Positions 44,903-53,832 are shown, counted from the stretch's first letter. The stretch: 64,000 bases of DNA from Colwellia sp. (GCA_002733765.1 NVWU01000005.1:62247-126246), one strand, 5' to 3'. Program-made: numbers and translations. Notes: generated by a model not told the origin, from the letters alone.

Positions 44903-46063
44903 CTAAGCAATTTGACTCTGTTTTAAACCATGAGCTAAATCGGCTAAAATATCTTCAATATCTTCAATACCCACTGAAATTCGTACTAATGAATCTGTAA
45001 TACCTGCTTCAAGTCGAGCGGCTTCTTCCATGCCTGCATGCGTCATTGTTGACGGATGACTAATCAAACTCTCTACCCCACCTAACGATTGCGCTAAAGT
45101 AAATAAGCTTAAATTATCAAATAATTTTTTCACTGCATTAACGCCACCTATTACTTCAAAACTTAACATGGCACCAAAACCTGATTGTTGCTTTTTAGCA
45201 AGTTCATGACCTGGATGATCAGTGAATCCAGGATAATAAACGACATCAATAGCAGTATGGTGCTTTAAAAAAGCAGCCACTTGCTCAGCATTTTCTTGGT
45301 GCTGTCTAATACGCACAGGTAAAGTTTTTAAACCACGTAAAGCTAAAAAGCTATCAAAAGCACTGCCCGTAATACCGATGCAATTGGCCCACCATGCTAG
45401 CTCTTCACCTAATGCTTGCTCTTTAGTCACTAATACACCGCCAACAACATCGCTATGACCGTTGATGTATTTGGTTGTGGAATGAAAAACGATATCGGCA
45501 CCAAGTAACAGTGGCTGCTGTAAAGCTGGCGATAAAAAAGTATTATCAACAGCAACTAAAGCCCCAACGTTATGACAAGCTTTAGTAATTTTCTCAATGT
45601 CTACCAAGCGTAATAACGGGTTACTTGGGCTTTCGAGTAACACTAATTTAGGTTTTTGCGCTAACGCCTCAACTAAAGCCTGTTGATCATTTTGATCAAC
45701 TACAATTAATTTAAATTGACCACGTTTAGCTAAATGAGTAAATAAACGAAAACTTCCCCCATAGCAATCATGAGGAATCACCACCAAATCATCTGTTGAT
45801 AATAGCTGACAGATTAAATGAACTGCAGCCATTCCGGTACTGGTCACAATGCCAACACTGCCTTGTTCTAATTTAGCAATAGCTTGTGCAAAAGTAGCAC
45901 GCGTTGGATTGCCAGTACGAGAATAGTCAAATTCACGCTTATCATTAAAACCTTTTAGTGAATAAGTACTGGATAAATAAATAGGCGCAACCACAGCACC
46001 ATGATGTGGGTCGGTATTAATACCTGCTTGTACTGCAGCAGTGCTAATTTTATTGATCGACAT
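44903..46063 (-). CDS. metB: Cystathionine gamma-synthase
   Basis: A 386-residue PLP enzyme of methionine synthesis that joins O-succinylhomoserine and cysteine. The N-terminal AAVQAGINTDPHHGAVVAPI and the PLP lysine in FHSTTKYINGHSDVVGG are those of the Cys/Met PLP family; the length equals E. coli MetB. Cystathionine beta-lyase or methionine gamma-lyase are alternatives in the same family, but the divergent metJ and the MetJ boxes in front favour MetB. The start has AGAGGAATTT upstream on the minus strand. Confidence 0.93.
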   Translation of the reverse strand: MSINKISTAAVQAGINTDPHHGAVVAPIYLSSTYSLKGFNDKREFDYSRTGNPTRATFAQAIAKLEQGSVGIVTSTGMAAVHLICQLLSTDDLVVIPHDCYGGSFRLFTHLAKRGQFKLIVVDQNDQQALVEALAQKPKLVLLESPSNPLLRLVDIEKITKACHNVGALVAVDNTFLSPALQQPLLLGADIVFHSTTKYINGHSDVVGGVLVTKEQALGEELAWWANCIGITGSAFDSFLALRGLKTLPVRIRQHQENAEQVAAFLKHHTAIDVVYYPGFTDHPGHELAKKQQSGFGAMLSFEVIGGVNAVKKLFDNLSLFTLAQSLGGVESLISHPSTMTHAGMEEAARLEAGITDSLVRISVGIEDIEDILADLAHGLKQSQIA

Positions 46064-46129
46064 ATAAATTCCTCTTATTCATCACTTTGCTTGCTTGATT
46101 TATTCATGTAATTTGCTTATTTGTTTTTT

Positions 46130-46201
46130 AGATGTTTGGACGTCTATAACTCTAAACTTTTTGATTATTTAGGTCAAGATTTTTTAGACATCTAAACTTC
46201 T
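46130..46201. promoter_or_regulatory. MetJ operators (met boxes)
   Basis: Two groups of tandem 8-base met boxes (consensus AGACGTCT) lie between metB and metJ. Group one is AGATGTTT, GGACGTCT, ATAACTCT, AAACTTTT at 46130-46161; group two is AGACATCT and AAACTTCT at 46186-46201. Such tandem copies let MetJ dimers bind cooperatively with S-adenosylmethionine. They lie 67 bases before the metB start and about 140 before metJ. Confidence 0.85.
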
Positions 46202-46245
46202 ACTTGACTGAGTTTCAACAACTAGTAAAATCTATCTTATAACTA

Positions 46246-46303
46246 ATACCAAATGAAGTAATGAATTAACTATTCAACGAGAATTCATTACTTCATTTGG
46301 TAT
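46246..46303. repeat. Perfect 22-bp inverted repeat before metJ
   Basis: Arms 46246-46267 and 46282-46303 are exact complements around a 14-base loop; the ends read ATACCAAATG and CATTTGGTAT. The hairpin ends 35 bases before the metJ ATG, so it lies in the leader. It is not a met box. The AATACCA-type ends recall other intergenic elements of the window. Confidence 0.8.
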
Positions 46304-46337
46304 CATAAAATAACTAGAATAAGATTAAGGAAGTAAC

Positions 46338-46667
46338 ATGGCTCAGTGGAATGACGAATATATAAATCCCTATGCCGAGCATGGAAAAAAAAGTGAACAG
46401 GTAAAAAAAATTACCGTATCAATTCCTTTGCGTGTTTTAAAAGTATTAACTGATGAACGTACTAGGCGCCAAGTAAAGAATTTACGCCATGCGACTAACA
46501 GTGAATTACTATGTGAGGCCTTTTTACATGCTTTTACTGGTCAACCTTTACCTAATGATGAAGATTTGGCCAAAGATAATAATGAAAAACTACCAGCAAG
46601 CGTACGTCGCATCTTAGAAGAAAAGGGAATCACTGATTTTAGTGCTTATGACGTAGATGAAGATTAA
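46338..46667 (+). CDS. metJ: Methionine repressor MetJ
   Basis: A 109-residue ribbon-helix-helix repressor (E. coli 105). The beta strand that enters DNA is [15 protein letters not shown], followed by the helix [24 protein letters not shown]; the C-terminal part keeps the SAM-binding region. It represses methionine genes with S-adenosylmethionine as corepressor and should bind the met boxes in the shared region with metB. The start has AAGGAAGTAAC before the ATG. Confidence 0.97.
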   Translation: MAQWNDEYINPYAEHGKKSEQVKKITVSIPLRVLKVLTDERTRRQVKNLRHATNSELLCEAFLHAFTGQPLPNDEDLAKDNNEKLPASVRRILEEKGITDFSAYDVDED

Positions 46668-46673
46668 CGAGCG

Positions 46674-46738
46674 GTGAGTTGAAAGTAGTAGCAAACTCTA
46701 AAGAGCTCGCTACCTTTATGACTCATAGCTCGCCACTT
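46674..46738. terminator. Imperfect hairpin between metJ and hemE
   Basis: Partly complementary stretches (GTGAGTT near 46675 with ACTCAT near 46720, GTAGTAGC with GCTCGCTAC) form a long imperfect stem in the convergent intergenic region. It probably terminates both genes; the stem has mismatches and no strong T run was seen. Confidence 0.4.
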
Positions 46739-47809
46739 TTACTTGTGATATTGCTTACTTAATCGATGTACCGATTCAATAAAGTGTCCTGCATGTTCAG
46801 GTTTAACATCAGGATGAATACCGTGGCCTAAGTTAAACACGTGTCCTGTGCCGCCATGACCAAAACCTGCCAAAATTTTCGCTACTTCTTCCTCTATACG
46901 AGGTAAAGGTGCATATAACATAGACGGGTCCATATTGCCTTGCAATGCAACTTTATCACCTACACGTGCTTTAGCCTGCTCAATATCAATAGTCCAATCA
47001 AGCCCTACCGCATCACAACCTGTTGCAACAATATCTTCTAGCCACATACCACCATTTTTAGTAAACAACGTAACCGGCACTTGGCGACCGTCTGCATGAC
47101 GAGTTAAGCCATCCACTATTTTCGCCATATATTGTAGTGAAAAATCTTTATAATCGCGTGGAGATAACACGCCACCCCACGTATCAAATACCATGACTGA
47201 TTGTGCACCCGCAGCAATTTGACCGTTAAGATAGGTAATGACAGAGTCTGCTAACTTATCAAGTAACAAGTGTAAACATTGCGGATCTGAGAACATCATT
47301 TTTTTGATTTTAGTAAAAGCTTTTGAGCTGCCACCTTCAATCATATAGGTTGCTAATGTCCACGGACTGCCTGAAAAACCAATTAATGGTACTTCACCCT
47401 TCAACTCTTTGCGAATAGTACGCACAGCATTCATGACATAACCCAATTCATCTTCTGGATCAGGAATGCCTATTTTCTCAATATCTGCTTTGCAGGTAAT
47501 AGGATTAGTAAATTTAGGACCTTCACCTGTTTCAAAATACAACCCTAAGCCCATCGCATCTGGGATAGTTAAAATATCACTAAACAGAATAGCGGCATCA
47601 AGTTTGAAGCGACGTAAAGGCTGAATAGTTACTTCACACGCTAAGTCGGCATCACGACAAACCGACATGAAATCGCCAGCGTCTTTACGCACTTCCCTAT
47701 ATTCAGGTAAATAACGCCCTGCTTGTCTCATCATCCACACAGGAGTGTAATCTACTGGTTGCTTTAAAAGCGCGCGTAAATAATTATCATTTTTTAATTC
47801 GGTCACCAA
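46739..47809 (-). CDS. hemE: Uroporphyrinogen III decarboxylase
   Basis: A 356-residue cytosolic enzyme that removes four carboxyl groups from uroporphyrinogen III to give coproporphyrinogen III in haem synthesis. The signature [17 protein letters not shown] is at residues 20-40, with [14 protein letters not shown] and [11 protein letters not shown] further on, and the GHGIHPD motif near the end. Length is standard. It converges with metJ. The presence of hemE shows that haem is made de novo; the haem-uptake genes nearby would be for iron or economy. Confidence 0.97.
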   Translation of the reverse strand: MVTELKNDNYLRALLKQPVDYTPVWMMRQAGRYLPEYREVRKDAGDFMSVCRDADLACEVTIQPLRRFKLDAAILFSDILTIPDAMGLGLYFETGEGPKFTNPITCKADIEKIGIPDPEDELGYVMNAVRTIRKELKGEVPLIGFSGSPWTLATYMIEGGSSKAFTKIKKMMFSDPQCLHLLLDKLADSVITYLNGQIAAGAQSVMVFDTWGGVLSPRDYKDFSLQYMAKIVDGLTRHADGRQVPVTLFTKNGGMWLEDIVATGCDAVGLDWTIDIEQAKARVGDKVALQGNMDPSMLYAPLPRIEEEVAKILAGFGHGGTGHVFNLGHGIHPDVKPEHAGHFIESVHRLSKQYHK

Positions 47810-48099
47810 TAAATCCTCTAAATTTACTTACTGTTTGCTTACTCTTGTTACCATTAGTATTAGATAACAAGAAATTTATGCCGCTTATTCTAGCACTGGT
47901 ACTATTTTGGATCTATGCGCCAAATCAATTGCTTTTATTAACGCTAACAAATTACCAATGATAAGTTAAAAACATTTTTAAATATGCCACCTTATACTGA
48001 ATGCACATAAAACATTAATAATCAGCAACTTACAAAAACCAATAGCCAAGCGATTAATAGTACGAAGGAATTAGTCGAGTTTATACTCTATTAAAGTTG

Positions 48100-48128
48100 T
48101 TGCAGTAGATAAAACGCTTTGTTATAAA
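48100..48128 (+). promoter_or_regulatory. Candidate promoter of a small RNA
   Basis: A TTGCAG hexamer at 48100-48105 and an extended -10 TATAAA at 48123-48128 are 17 bases apart; a TG lies before the -10. The start would be near 48135. It points to an A-rich segment ending in a terminator, with no gene between. Confidence 0.4.
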
Positions 48129-48152
48129 ATAGCGGCACTAGCAAGGAAGTCT

Positions 48153-48186
48153 AAAAATAAAAATAAAAATAAAAATAAAAATAAAA
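48153..48186. repeat. AAAAAT hexanucleotide repeat, five copies
   Basis: Five perfect tandem copies of AAAAAT (48153-48182) followed by AAAA. Such a run can change in length by slippage. It lies within the candidate small RNA and not within a gene. Confidence 0.9.
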
Positions 48187-48246
48187 GCTGCTAGAAAGAA
48201 CAAATAATAAGAATCTTGTTTAACAAGACCATAAAGCGAGCATTTC

Positions 48247-48271
48247 AAGCCTTTCTCTTCGAGAAAGGCTT
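48247..48271 (+). terminator. Rho-independent terminator without a gene upstream
   Basis: An 11-bp perfect stem with a 3-base loop (TTC) and a TTTTTA tail. The nearest plus-strand gene upstream (metJ) ends 1.6 kb before. It supports a transcript starting in the 47.8-48.2 kb gap. Confidence 0.88.
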
Positions 48272-48527
48272 TTTTATTTCCAATTGATTAAAAAATCAAA
48301 TGGCTTCTACTTTTCAGTATCGTGGTAGGGGTATTTTTGAAAGGTATTGAAGCCTTGAATTATAGGTTAGAATATATTGCGTACAGACCTTAATTCTATT
48401 CGTTGTCTACTATATTTAGCTATTAGTGTATAAATTATAAACATCGAAAAAAATAGTTTCAAATGATTTGCTAATAATGCATTAACCATATAAATTTCTT
48501 TTAATACGTAACTTTAGAGCACTACAA

Positions 48528-49004
48528 ATGAATAAACCACAACGAGATATTACCCTACGATTTTTAGCCGAACCGCAAGATGTCAATTTTGGCGGAAAAG
48601 TTCACGGTGGGGCAGTAATGAAATGGATCGATCTAGCTGCTTATGCTTGCGCAGCTGGTTGGAGTGGTCGTTATTGTGTAACGGCTTACGCTGGTGGAAT
48701 TCGTTTTGTTGCGCCTATTCATGTAGGTAGCTTAGTAGAAGTAGAAGCCAAGGTTATTTACACTGGCAATTCTTCCCTACATATAGCACTTGAAGTTAAT
48801 GCTTGTGATCCAAAATCATTAAATCGCCGCTTAACTACCCATTGTATTGTTATTATGGTGGCCGTTGATCAAAATGGTCAATCAGAGCACGTTCCTCAGT
48901 GGGTTCCTATAACAGAAGCCGATAAAAAACAGCATGATACTGCGGTAAAGTTAATGGAGATGCGTAAAAAAATTGGTGAAGAAATGGAAATATTTGTTGA
49001 TTAA
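48528..49004 (+). CDS. Acyl-CoA thioesterase, YciA/hotdog type
   Basis: A 158-residue hotdog-fold thioesterase that hydrolyses acyl-CoA. The family segment VNFGGKVHGGAVMKWIDLAAYACAAG (given in part: GGKVHGGAVMKWIDLAAY) covers the central helix with the catalytic aspartate; strands FVAPIHVGSLVEVEAKVIY and the nearby NSSLHIALEVNA are typical. YciA-like members act on short to long acyl-CoAs. It stands alone, 230 bases after the terminator of the candidate small RNA. Confidence 0.88.
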   Translation: MNKPQRDITLRFLAEPQDVNFGGKVHGGAVMKWIDLAAYACAAGWSGRYCVTAYAGGIRFVAPIHVGSLVEVEAKVIYTGNSSLHIALEVNACDPKSLNRRLTTHCIVIMVAVDQNGQSEHVPQWVPITEADKKQHDTAVKLMEMRKKIGEEMEIFVD

Positions 49005-49100
49005 TACTAAAGCATTAATCTCATTGTTGTGGTGACTTTTCTACGGATATAAAAACTTAGCTTTGTGGTAAAATCGCAAAGCTAAGCCTAGGGATAAATT

Positions 49101-49973
49101 TTGTTCACAAAGCTCTTTTTTTTAACCTTGGTATTAATGACTTATGCTAACCCCAGTTTTGCCCTAGGAAAACTGGGTCACCAAATTGTCTGTCAATTAG
49201 CTTTTGAACACTTACCCCTAACTAAACAAACGCAAATATCCACGTTACTTAAGATTATCCCAAAGAAACATCAACGTTTAATTAATAATTACAATTATAA
49301 AAAACAAGATAGTCCAATCACCTTTGCCAATGCCTGTACTTGGGCTGATGCGATTAAACGCTTAGAAAGTTTCAAAGCCTATAGTTCTTGGCATTATATG
49401 AATGTGCCTCGTAATCACCTAAAGATAAAAACCAACGATTGTAGTAAAAACTGCCTACCTCAAGCCATTTTAATACATCAAAAAACATTAACTAAAATAA
49501 AAAAAGATGCGACTTGGCAACAAGTACAAGCTTTATTATTTTTAGGTCATTGGCTAGGTGATATTCATCAACCCTTGCATATCAGTTTTGCCGATGACTT
49601 AGGTGGCAATAACGTTAAATTTTCCCACCTAGCAACAAAATGTGAAAATTTACATTGGTATTGGGATGAATGTATTTTATATAAAGGAAGAAAAAGTAAA
49701 GAAAAATGGTTAGCGTTATTAACAAAAAAATGGCATCAACATTCGCAGCAAAACTGGCAAAAAGAACAGGTTTGGCAATGGGCTGATGAATCTTTTCAGT
49801 TAGTAAAAAGGGCTAGCTTGAACTATTGCCAAGTAAACAACAACAGTTGCCAAGCATTGACAGGAAAAATAAGATTACCGGAAAATTATTTAAGCCAGCA
49901 TCAAGTGATTATGGAACAAAGATTATTATTCGCCGCACAACGATTAAGTAAAATATTAATAGCATCGTTATAG
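49101..49973 (+). CDS. S1/P1-type nuclease, secreted
   Basis: A 290-residue periplasmic or secreted zinc nuclease cutting single-stranded nucleic acids. The signal peptide (1-22) ends PSFA, so the mature N-terminus would be LGKLGHQIV. The zinc ligands are visible in LGKLGH, ACTWADAIK, SWHYMNVP, LGHWLGDIHQPLH (His, Asp, His), and LHWYWDECI. In most members residue 1 is tryptophan; here it is leucine, though backbone ligation should still work. The start is TTG with AGGG about 8 bases before; the next ATG would cut the signal peptide. Confidence 0.86.
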   Translation: MFTKLFFLTLVLMTYANPSFALGKLGHQIVCQLAFEHLPLTKQTQISTLLKIIPKKHQRLINNYNYKKQDSPITFANACTWADAIKRLESFKAYSSWHYMNVPRNHLKIKTNDCSKNCLPQAILIHQKTLTKIKKDATWQQVQALLFLGHWLGDIHQPLHISFADDLGGNNVKFSHLATKCENLHWYWDECILYKGRKSKEKWLALLTKKWHQHSQQNWQKEQVWQWADESFQLVKRASLNYCQVNNNSCQALTGKIRLPENYLSQHQVIMEQRLLFAAQRLSKILIASL

Positions 49974-49983
49974 CGGCGATAGC

Positions 49984-51213
49984 TTACAACTTGTTTTTTA
50001 CTTCAATCCATTGCGACATATACTTAGTGCTTTTATGGTGGTGATGATTCAGCATAGTGCCAATAAAATTATTCTGCCGGTGTTGATCTATATCGGCTAG
50101 TAACTTATCTATACAGCCTGATAAAGCTGTAAAATGTTTCACTTGCTCAAAGAGTTCTTCTGCATTGGTTGCCCCTAAATCACTCGCAATTTGCCAAGTA
50201 CTCTCTTGTTGATAAAGATTCACGGCAGCATCCGCAATTGCTTGCGCCTCATTCGCTATCATACCTGGCCATGCTAATTGGGTTTGCATACCTTCTATCC
50301 CTATATCCGTAGTTACCGAGGGAGTCGCGCATAACATCGCTTCAGCCAATTTGCCTTTTATACCGGCACCAAAGCGTAAAGGCGCTAAACATACTCTCGC
50401 AGACTGCATAGCGTGTACTGCATCATCAACCCAACCTTTCACTAAAAACCCTGACTTTGGATCATGTAAATCAGTCGCTTTCGGCGGAGGATAAGCACCG
50501 CAGATCAACAGTTCAGCGTTCGGTAATTGCTGACGAATTAATGGCCAAATTTGTTGTTTAAGCCATAATACGCAATCCCAATTCGGTGGGTGACGAAAAT
50601 TACCAATAGAAATAAAGTTCTGTCGCTCATGATAAGTAGGGTTATGTTGTTGACGCTGCTCTTGAGTAAAAACAAAGGGTAAGTAGTGCAATAAGCTAGC
50701 ATCCACTTTAAATAGGCCAGTCAACAATGCCATTTCAACGGGTGAGATCATTAAGGTTAGATCACAACGAAAAATAGCCGCGATCTCTCTTTGCGCCAAA
50801 TCTGAACTCAACAAATCAGCATTTGTCATGGTGCGTTTTTGTTTATAAGCCGTGTGACGCGCATTACGTAAGCAAAACAAATCTTCAGTATCTAATACTT
50901 TCAACGCTTGTGGGCACTTTTCACTCACACGCCAACCAAACTGCTCTTCCATCATAAAGCGATCAAACATCACCATATCAGGTTGTAGTTTCTCAATAAA
51001 AACATCAAAACTTGAGCAATTTAACTTAATATCGACACAGTCTACATTAAGTTGAACGAGATTTACCATATGCTCAGTACGCTGAGCAGTACATGCAAAG
51101 GTGATGGCATAACGTTGCTGTTGGAAGAACTGGATCAACTGTAACATGCGGCTACCTGCCGCAGAAGAATTAGGCTCAGGCCATACCCAACCTATGATTA
51201 AAAGTTTTTTCAT
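49984..51213 (-). CDS. Glycosyltransferase, GT4-like
   Basis: A 409-residue GT-B glycosyltransferase. The N-terminal domain opens KKLLIIGWVWPEPNSSAAG (glycine loop of the GT4 fold) and the C-terminal domain holds FISIGNFRHPPNWDC, VCLAPLRFGAGIKGKLAEAM and ATPSVTTDIGIEGM, the donor-nucleotide site. It converges with the nuclease gene. An in-frame ATG at 51231 would add six residues; the ATG at 51213 puts the first strand at the normal place. Acceptor unknown; no other polysaccharide genes are near, so the role is unclear. Confidence 0.87.
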   Translation of the reverse strand: MKKLLIIGWVWPEPNSSAAGSRMLQLIQFFQQQRYAITFACTAQRTEHMVNLVQLNVDCVDIKLNCSSFDVFIEKLQPDMVMFDRFMMEEQFGWRVSEKCPQALKVLDTEDLFCLRNARHTAYKQKRTMTNADLLSSDLAQREIAAIFRCDLTLMISPVEMALLTGLFKVDASLLHYLPFVFTQEQRQQHNPTYHERQNFISIGNFRHPPNWDCVLWLKQQIWPLIRQQLPNAELLICGAYPPPKATDLHDPKSGFLVKGWVDDAVHAMQSARVCLAPLRFGAGIKGKLAEAMLCATPSVTTDIGIEGMQTQLAWPGMIANEAQAIADAAVNLYQQESTWQIASDLGATNAEELFEQVKHFTALSGCIDKLLADIDQHRQNNFIGTMLNHHHHKSTKYMSQWIEVKNKL

Positions 51214-51358
51214 AATTCGCGTAACATTCATCTTGTTGTATAACCCAATTCATGCGTCAAAAGTACTCATTGATAGTCATCAATTCCGTGCTTTTTCCTT
51301 TTAATTGAACTATACAACTTAAAGTTGAATAGTTACCAGGGATATGACTATAAAATAT

Positions 51359-51392
51359 AAAAGCCAGCTACAATAATTTGTAGCTGGCTTTT
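51359..51392. terminator. Terminator after fkpA
   Basis: A perfect 15-bp stem (51359-51373 with 51378-51392) and a TAAT loop, T-rich on both sides. It lies 49 bases after the fkpA stop and may also help end transcription from the other side. Confidence 0.88.
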
Positions 51393-51440
51393 CGCAACTC
51401 GTTACTGTCTTACTAGTAACTATTTATTTGTAACTAACGC

Positions 51441-52226
51441 TTATTTTTCCGCTGCAGCTTGATCATCTACTTGAGGGGCAATGCCTGAATTGCGAATTTC
51501 TAATAACTCAATTTCAAACTGTAACACTGAATTACCCGGAATACGTGGTGGATTACCATTAGGGCCATAGGCTAAATCTGAAGGGATAGTAAATTTAAAT
51601 TTAGCCCCTACAGACATAAGTTGTACACCTTCTGTCCAACCTCTGATGACACGATTCAGTGGAAATACAGCAGGCTCACCACGTTCGTATGAGCTATCAA
51701 AAGTATCACCATTTAAGAAAGTACCTTTGTAATGTACTTTTACCGTATCTGTAGCCGCAGGTTTTGCACCTTCGCCTTCTGCTAATACTAAGTACTGAAT
51801 ACCTGATTCAGTGACTTTTACGCCTTCTTTCTTGGCATTTTCTTCAAGAAACTTCAGGCCAAAATCTAAACTTTCTTTGGCTTCTTTTACCGACATTTCT
51901 TGTTGTTTAGCTTTCATGGTTTGTTCTAAATTCGTCAACAATGCTTGAATTTCTTCTTTTTCAATCACCGACTTATCATTAATACTATCAACAAAACCAC
52001 GCACTATTAATTCTTTATCTAGTGCTAACCCTAACTTGTCATGCTCGTCCAAATTACGTTGCATGTAACTACCAATAGAAGCGCCAAGGCCATAAGCTTG
52101 TTTTTGTATTTCAGTGTCTAATACTGGTAATACAGCTGCTTTTGTCTCTTCTTTTTTAGCGCCTTCTGAACAACCAACTACAGCTAATAAAGCAACTGCA
52201 ATTAAGGTGGGTTTAAATAATCTCAT
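51441..52226 (-). CDS. fkpA: FKBP-type prolyl isomerase, lipoprotein (FkpA-like)
   Basis: A 261-residue periplasmic folding enzyme. It has a signal peptide with a lipobox-like VVGC (C19), so it may be a lipoprotein, a helical dimerisation domain (about 35-135; AYGLGASIGSYMQRNLDEH) and an FKBP domain (about 140-250; VKVHYKGTFLNGDTFDSSYERGE, GWTEGVQLM, IPSDLAYGPNG). It catalyses cis-trans proline isomerisation and acts as chaperone. It neighbours slyX (with a WD40 gene between), as in E. coli, where fkpA and slyX are adjacent. The usual E. coli form has an unlipidated signal peptide. Confidence 0.93.
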   Translation of the reverse strand: MRLFKPTLIAVALLAVVGCSEGAKKEETKAAVLPVLDTEIQKQAYGLGASIGSYMQRNLDEHDKLGLALDKELIVRGFVDSINDKSVIEKEEIQALLTNLEQTMKAKQQEMSVKEAKESLDFGLKFLEENAKKEGVKVTESGIQYLVLAEGEGAKPAATDTVKVHYKGTFLNGDTFDSSYERGEPAVFPLNRVIRGWTEGVQLMSVGAKFKFTIPSDLAYGPNGNPPRIPGNSVLQFEIELLEIRNSGIAPQVDDQAAAEK

Positions 52227-52322
52227 TTATTTCTCCATTAAAACATCACAATTGGAGAGTTCCCCAATCCATTTACCATTCTAGCTAAACTAAAATAAAG
52301 CTAAACAATTTAAAAAACGCCT

Positions 52323-52500
52323 TATACTCAAGCCACCTCAAGATGTAGAATTCAGCTGGAATTCGAAACGTCTTTAGGCAAAACATGCTCGTCGTTGCAT
52401 CTATTTTTAAGGGAGCAAGCAACCATTAATAAAAAGATACGCCTTGAATATGATTCGCTCAGGCGTCCTGAAACTCGCATGTTGAGGTGGTTTGAGTATA
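52323..52500. mobile_element. MITE-like element, complete copy, 178 bp
   Basis: Terminal inverted repeats of 23 bases (52323-52345 and 52478-52500) agree in 21 positions; both begin TATACTCAA. There is no coding frame inside. The left half shares long identity with the element at 58153-58275 (AGCTGGAATT and CTTTAGGCAA), and the right half with the solo end at 14774. It lies between fkpA and the WD40 lipoprotein gene, so it may also carry promoters or terminators for them. Confidence 0.82.
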
Positions 52501-52536
52501 TACTAACGAGAAATGATAAAATAAAAAAGACCTAAT

Positions 52537-53565
52537 ATGTTGCTTAATTTTTCAAAACATAAAAAGCACCTGTTTTCGGTGATTAAATTCTCTGTGACTA
52601 TATTGCTATCAGGAATTTTTTTACTCGCATGTAGTCCTTCCGGCGATAAACCTATCCAGAGGTTTCAACACGCAATAGAAGGTAGCTATGCCGGTAACAT
52701 ATCTAATGATGGCAAGTGGAGTGTTATTTCGTCTATTCATCACGGTATTAGCGTTTGGGACTTAGAACAAAATGCATTAACGTATCAATGGTATCAAAAA
52801 CAAGATAGCAGTGATAATTTAGTATTAGCTATTGATATCAGTGATAACAATAGCCACGCACTTACCGCTAGCCGAGAAAACTTTGCTTTGTGGAACATGA
52901 AAACAGGGCAGTCTGAAGGTTATTGGAAAGTGCGCGAATCAAACATTCGTGATATTGCCATTAGTAACAATGGTAATTATTTACTTATCGGTAAAGGTAA
53001 TGGTGTCGTTGTACATGTCGCGGTGGATACTGGCAGACGTTTAGAGTTTTTAGGACATAAAGAAAAAATAAATACCGTGGATATGATGCCCAATGGCAGA
53101 GTAGCGATGTCAGGTGGTAATGATTTTATTGCTTATGTATGGGACACCGTGTCAGGACAAGTTATTTATCAATTTAATCACACCAGTCGAGTATCACAAG
53201 TTGCACTGGATAGCCGAGGCCGTTTTGCCTTCTCAGCTGACAGCATGAAATCAGCTCATATATGGAATTTAAAAACCGGTGAACTAATTAGCAAGCTAAA
53301 GGGTACTAAACGCCACGAAGTATTTAGTTCGGTGAGTTTTTCACCCGATGGAAAAACCTTAGTTACCGGAGCGGCAAGCAGTAAAGTTAGCGTTTGGGAT
53401 ATCGCGACCGGAAAACGTACTGCAAGTTGGCATGTTACCCCAAAAGAAGCAAATAGACCCACAGGAGCCGTTGTCTATAGTCTCGCATTTAGCGATAATG
53501 ACACCCTAATAACAGAAAGCTCTTCTGGATATGCCGAACGTTGGCATATCCCCCAAACACACTAA
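52537..53565 (+). CDS. WD40-repeat lipoprotein
   Basis: A 342-residue lipoprotein: signal peptide with lipobox LLAC (C32), then a beta-propeller of about six or seven WD40 blades ending W-D or W-N (ISVWDLEQNAL, FALWNMKTGQS, AYVWDTVSGQV, HIWNLKTGELI, SVWDIATGKR, AERWHIPQ). WD40 propellers are scaffolds for protein contacts; no enzymatic residue set is seen. It lies between fkpA and slyX, and its stop precedes the slyX start by 14 bases. A link to outer membrane assembly or cell-envelope surveillance is conceivable but not shown. Confidence 0.82.
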   Translation: MLLNFSKHKKHLFSVIKFSVTILLSGIFLLACSPSGDKPIQRFQHAIEGSYAGNISNDGKWSVISSIHHGISVWDLEQNALTYQWYQKQDSSDNLVLAIDISDNNSHALTASRENFALWNMKTGQSEGYWKVRESNIRDIAISNNGNYLLIGKGNGVVVHVAVDTGRRLEFLGHKEKINTVDMMPNGRVAMSGGNDFIAYVWDTVSGQVIYQFNHTSRVSQVALDSRGRFAFSADSMKSAHIWNLKTGELISKLKGTKRHEVFSSVSFSPDGKTLVTGAASSKVSVWDIATGKRTASWHVTPKEANRPTGAVVYSLAFSDNDTLITESSSGYAERWHIPQTH

Positions 53566-53579
53566 CTTATAATAATAGA

Positions 53580-53828
53580 ATGAAGTCAATGACGAACGAC
53601 AATCAGAACAAAGAAATCAATATATTAGAAGATCGCATCAATGCCTTGGAGTCTCGCAACATTTTTCAAGATGATGTGATAGAGCAACTCAGTGAAGAAC
53701 TAGCGGTACATCAAGCCCAAATTGTAGAGCTGAAAGAGCAAATTCAATTAGTGGCAAACCGTTTAAAAGATGCGGGTAGCATGTCATCAGATAAAAATGA
53801 TATCGAACCACCACCACCGCATTATTAA
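53580..53828 (+). CDS. slyX: SlyX family protein
   Basis: An 82-residue coiled-coil protein (heptads in ILEDRINALESRNIFQDDVIEQLSE, shown here in part: LEDRINALESRNIFQDDVI) with the characteristic proline-rich tail PPPPHY. SlyX function is unknown. The start may be the ATG at 53580 or the ATG at 53589, which has GAAG just before it; the shorter form has 79 residues. It follows the WD40 lipoprotein on the same strand. Confidence 0.85.
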   Translation: MKSMTNDNQNKEINILEDRINALESRNIFQDDVIEQLSEELAVHQAQIVELKEQIQLVANRLKDAGSMSSDKNDIEPPPPHY

Positions 53829-53832
53829 AGAT

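Larger units (their letters stand above)
48135..48276 (+). ncRNA. Candidate small RNA ending in a strong terminator
   Basis: Between the candidate promoter (48100-48128) and a perfect 11-bp terminator stem (48247-48271) lie about 110 bases without a gene, containing five copies of AAAAAT flanked by CTAGCA and TGCTAG. The stem AAGCCTTTCTC/GAGAAAGGCTT with TTC loop is followed by a T run. Neither neighbour gene (hemE, convergent far side, or the thioesterase, 250 bases later) explains such a terminator. A small transcript of about 140 bases is therefore plausible. I recognise no known RNA family. Confidence 0.4.

Noticed and set aside
46246-46303. The 22-bp hairpin as a MetJ operator
   Set aside because: The arms do not contain the AGACGTCT repeat; the true met boxes lie at 46130-46201.
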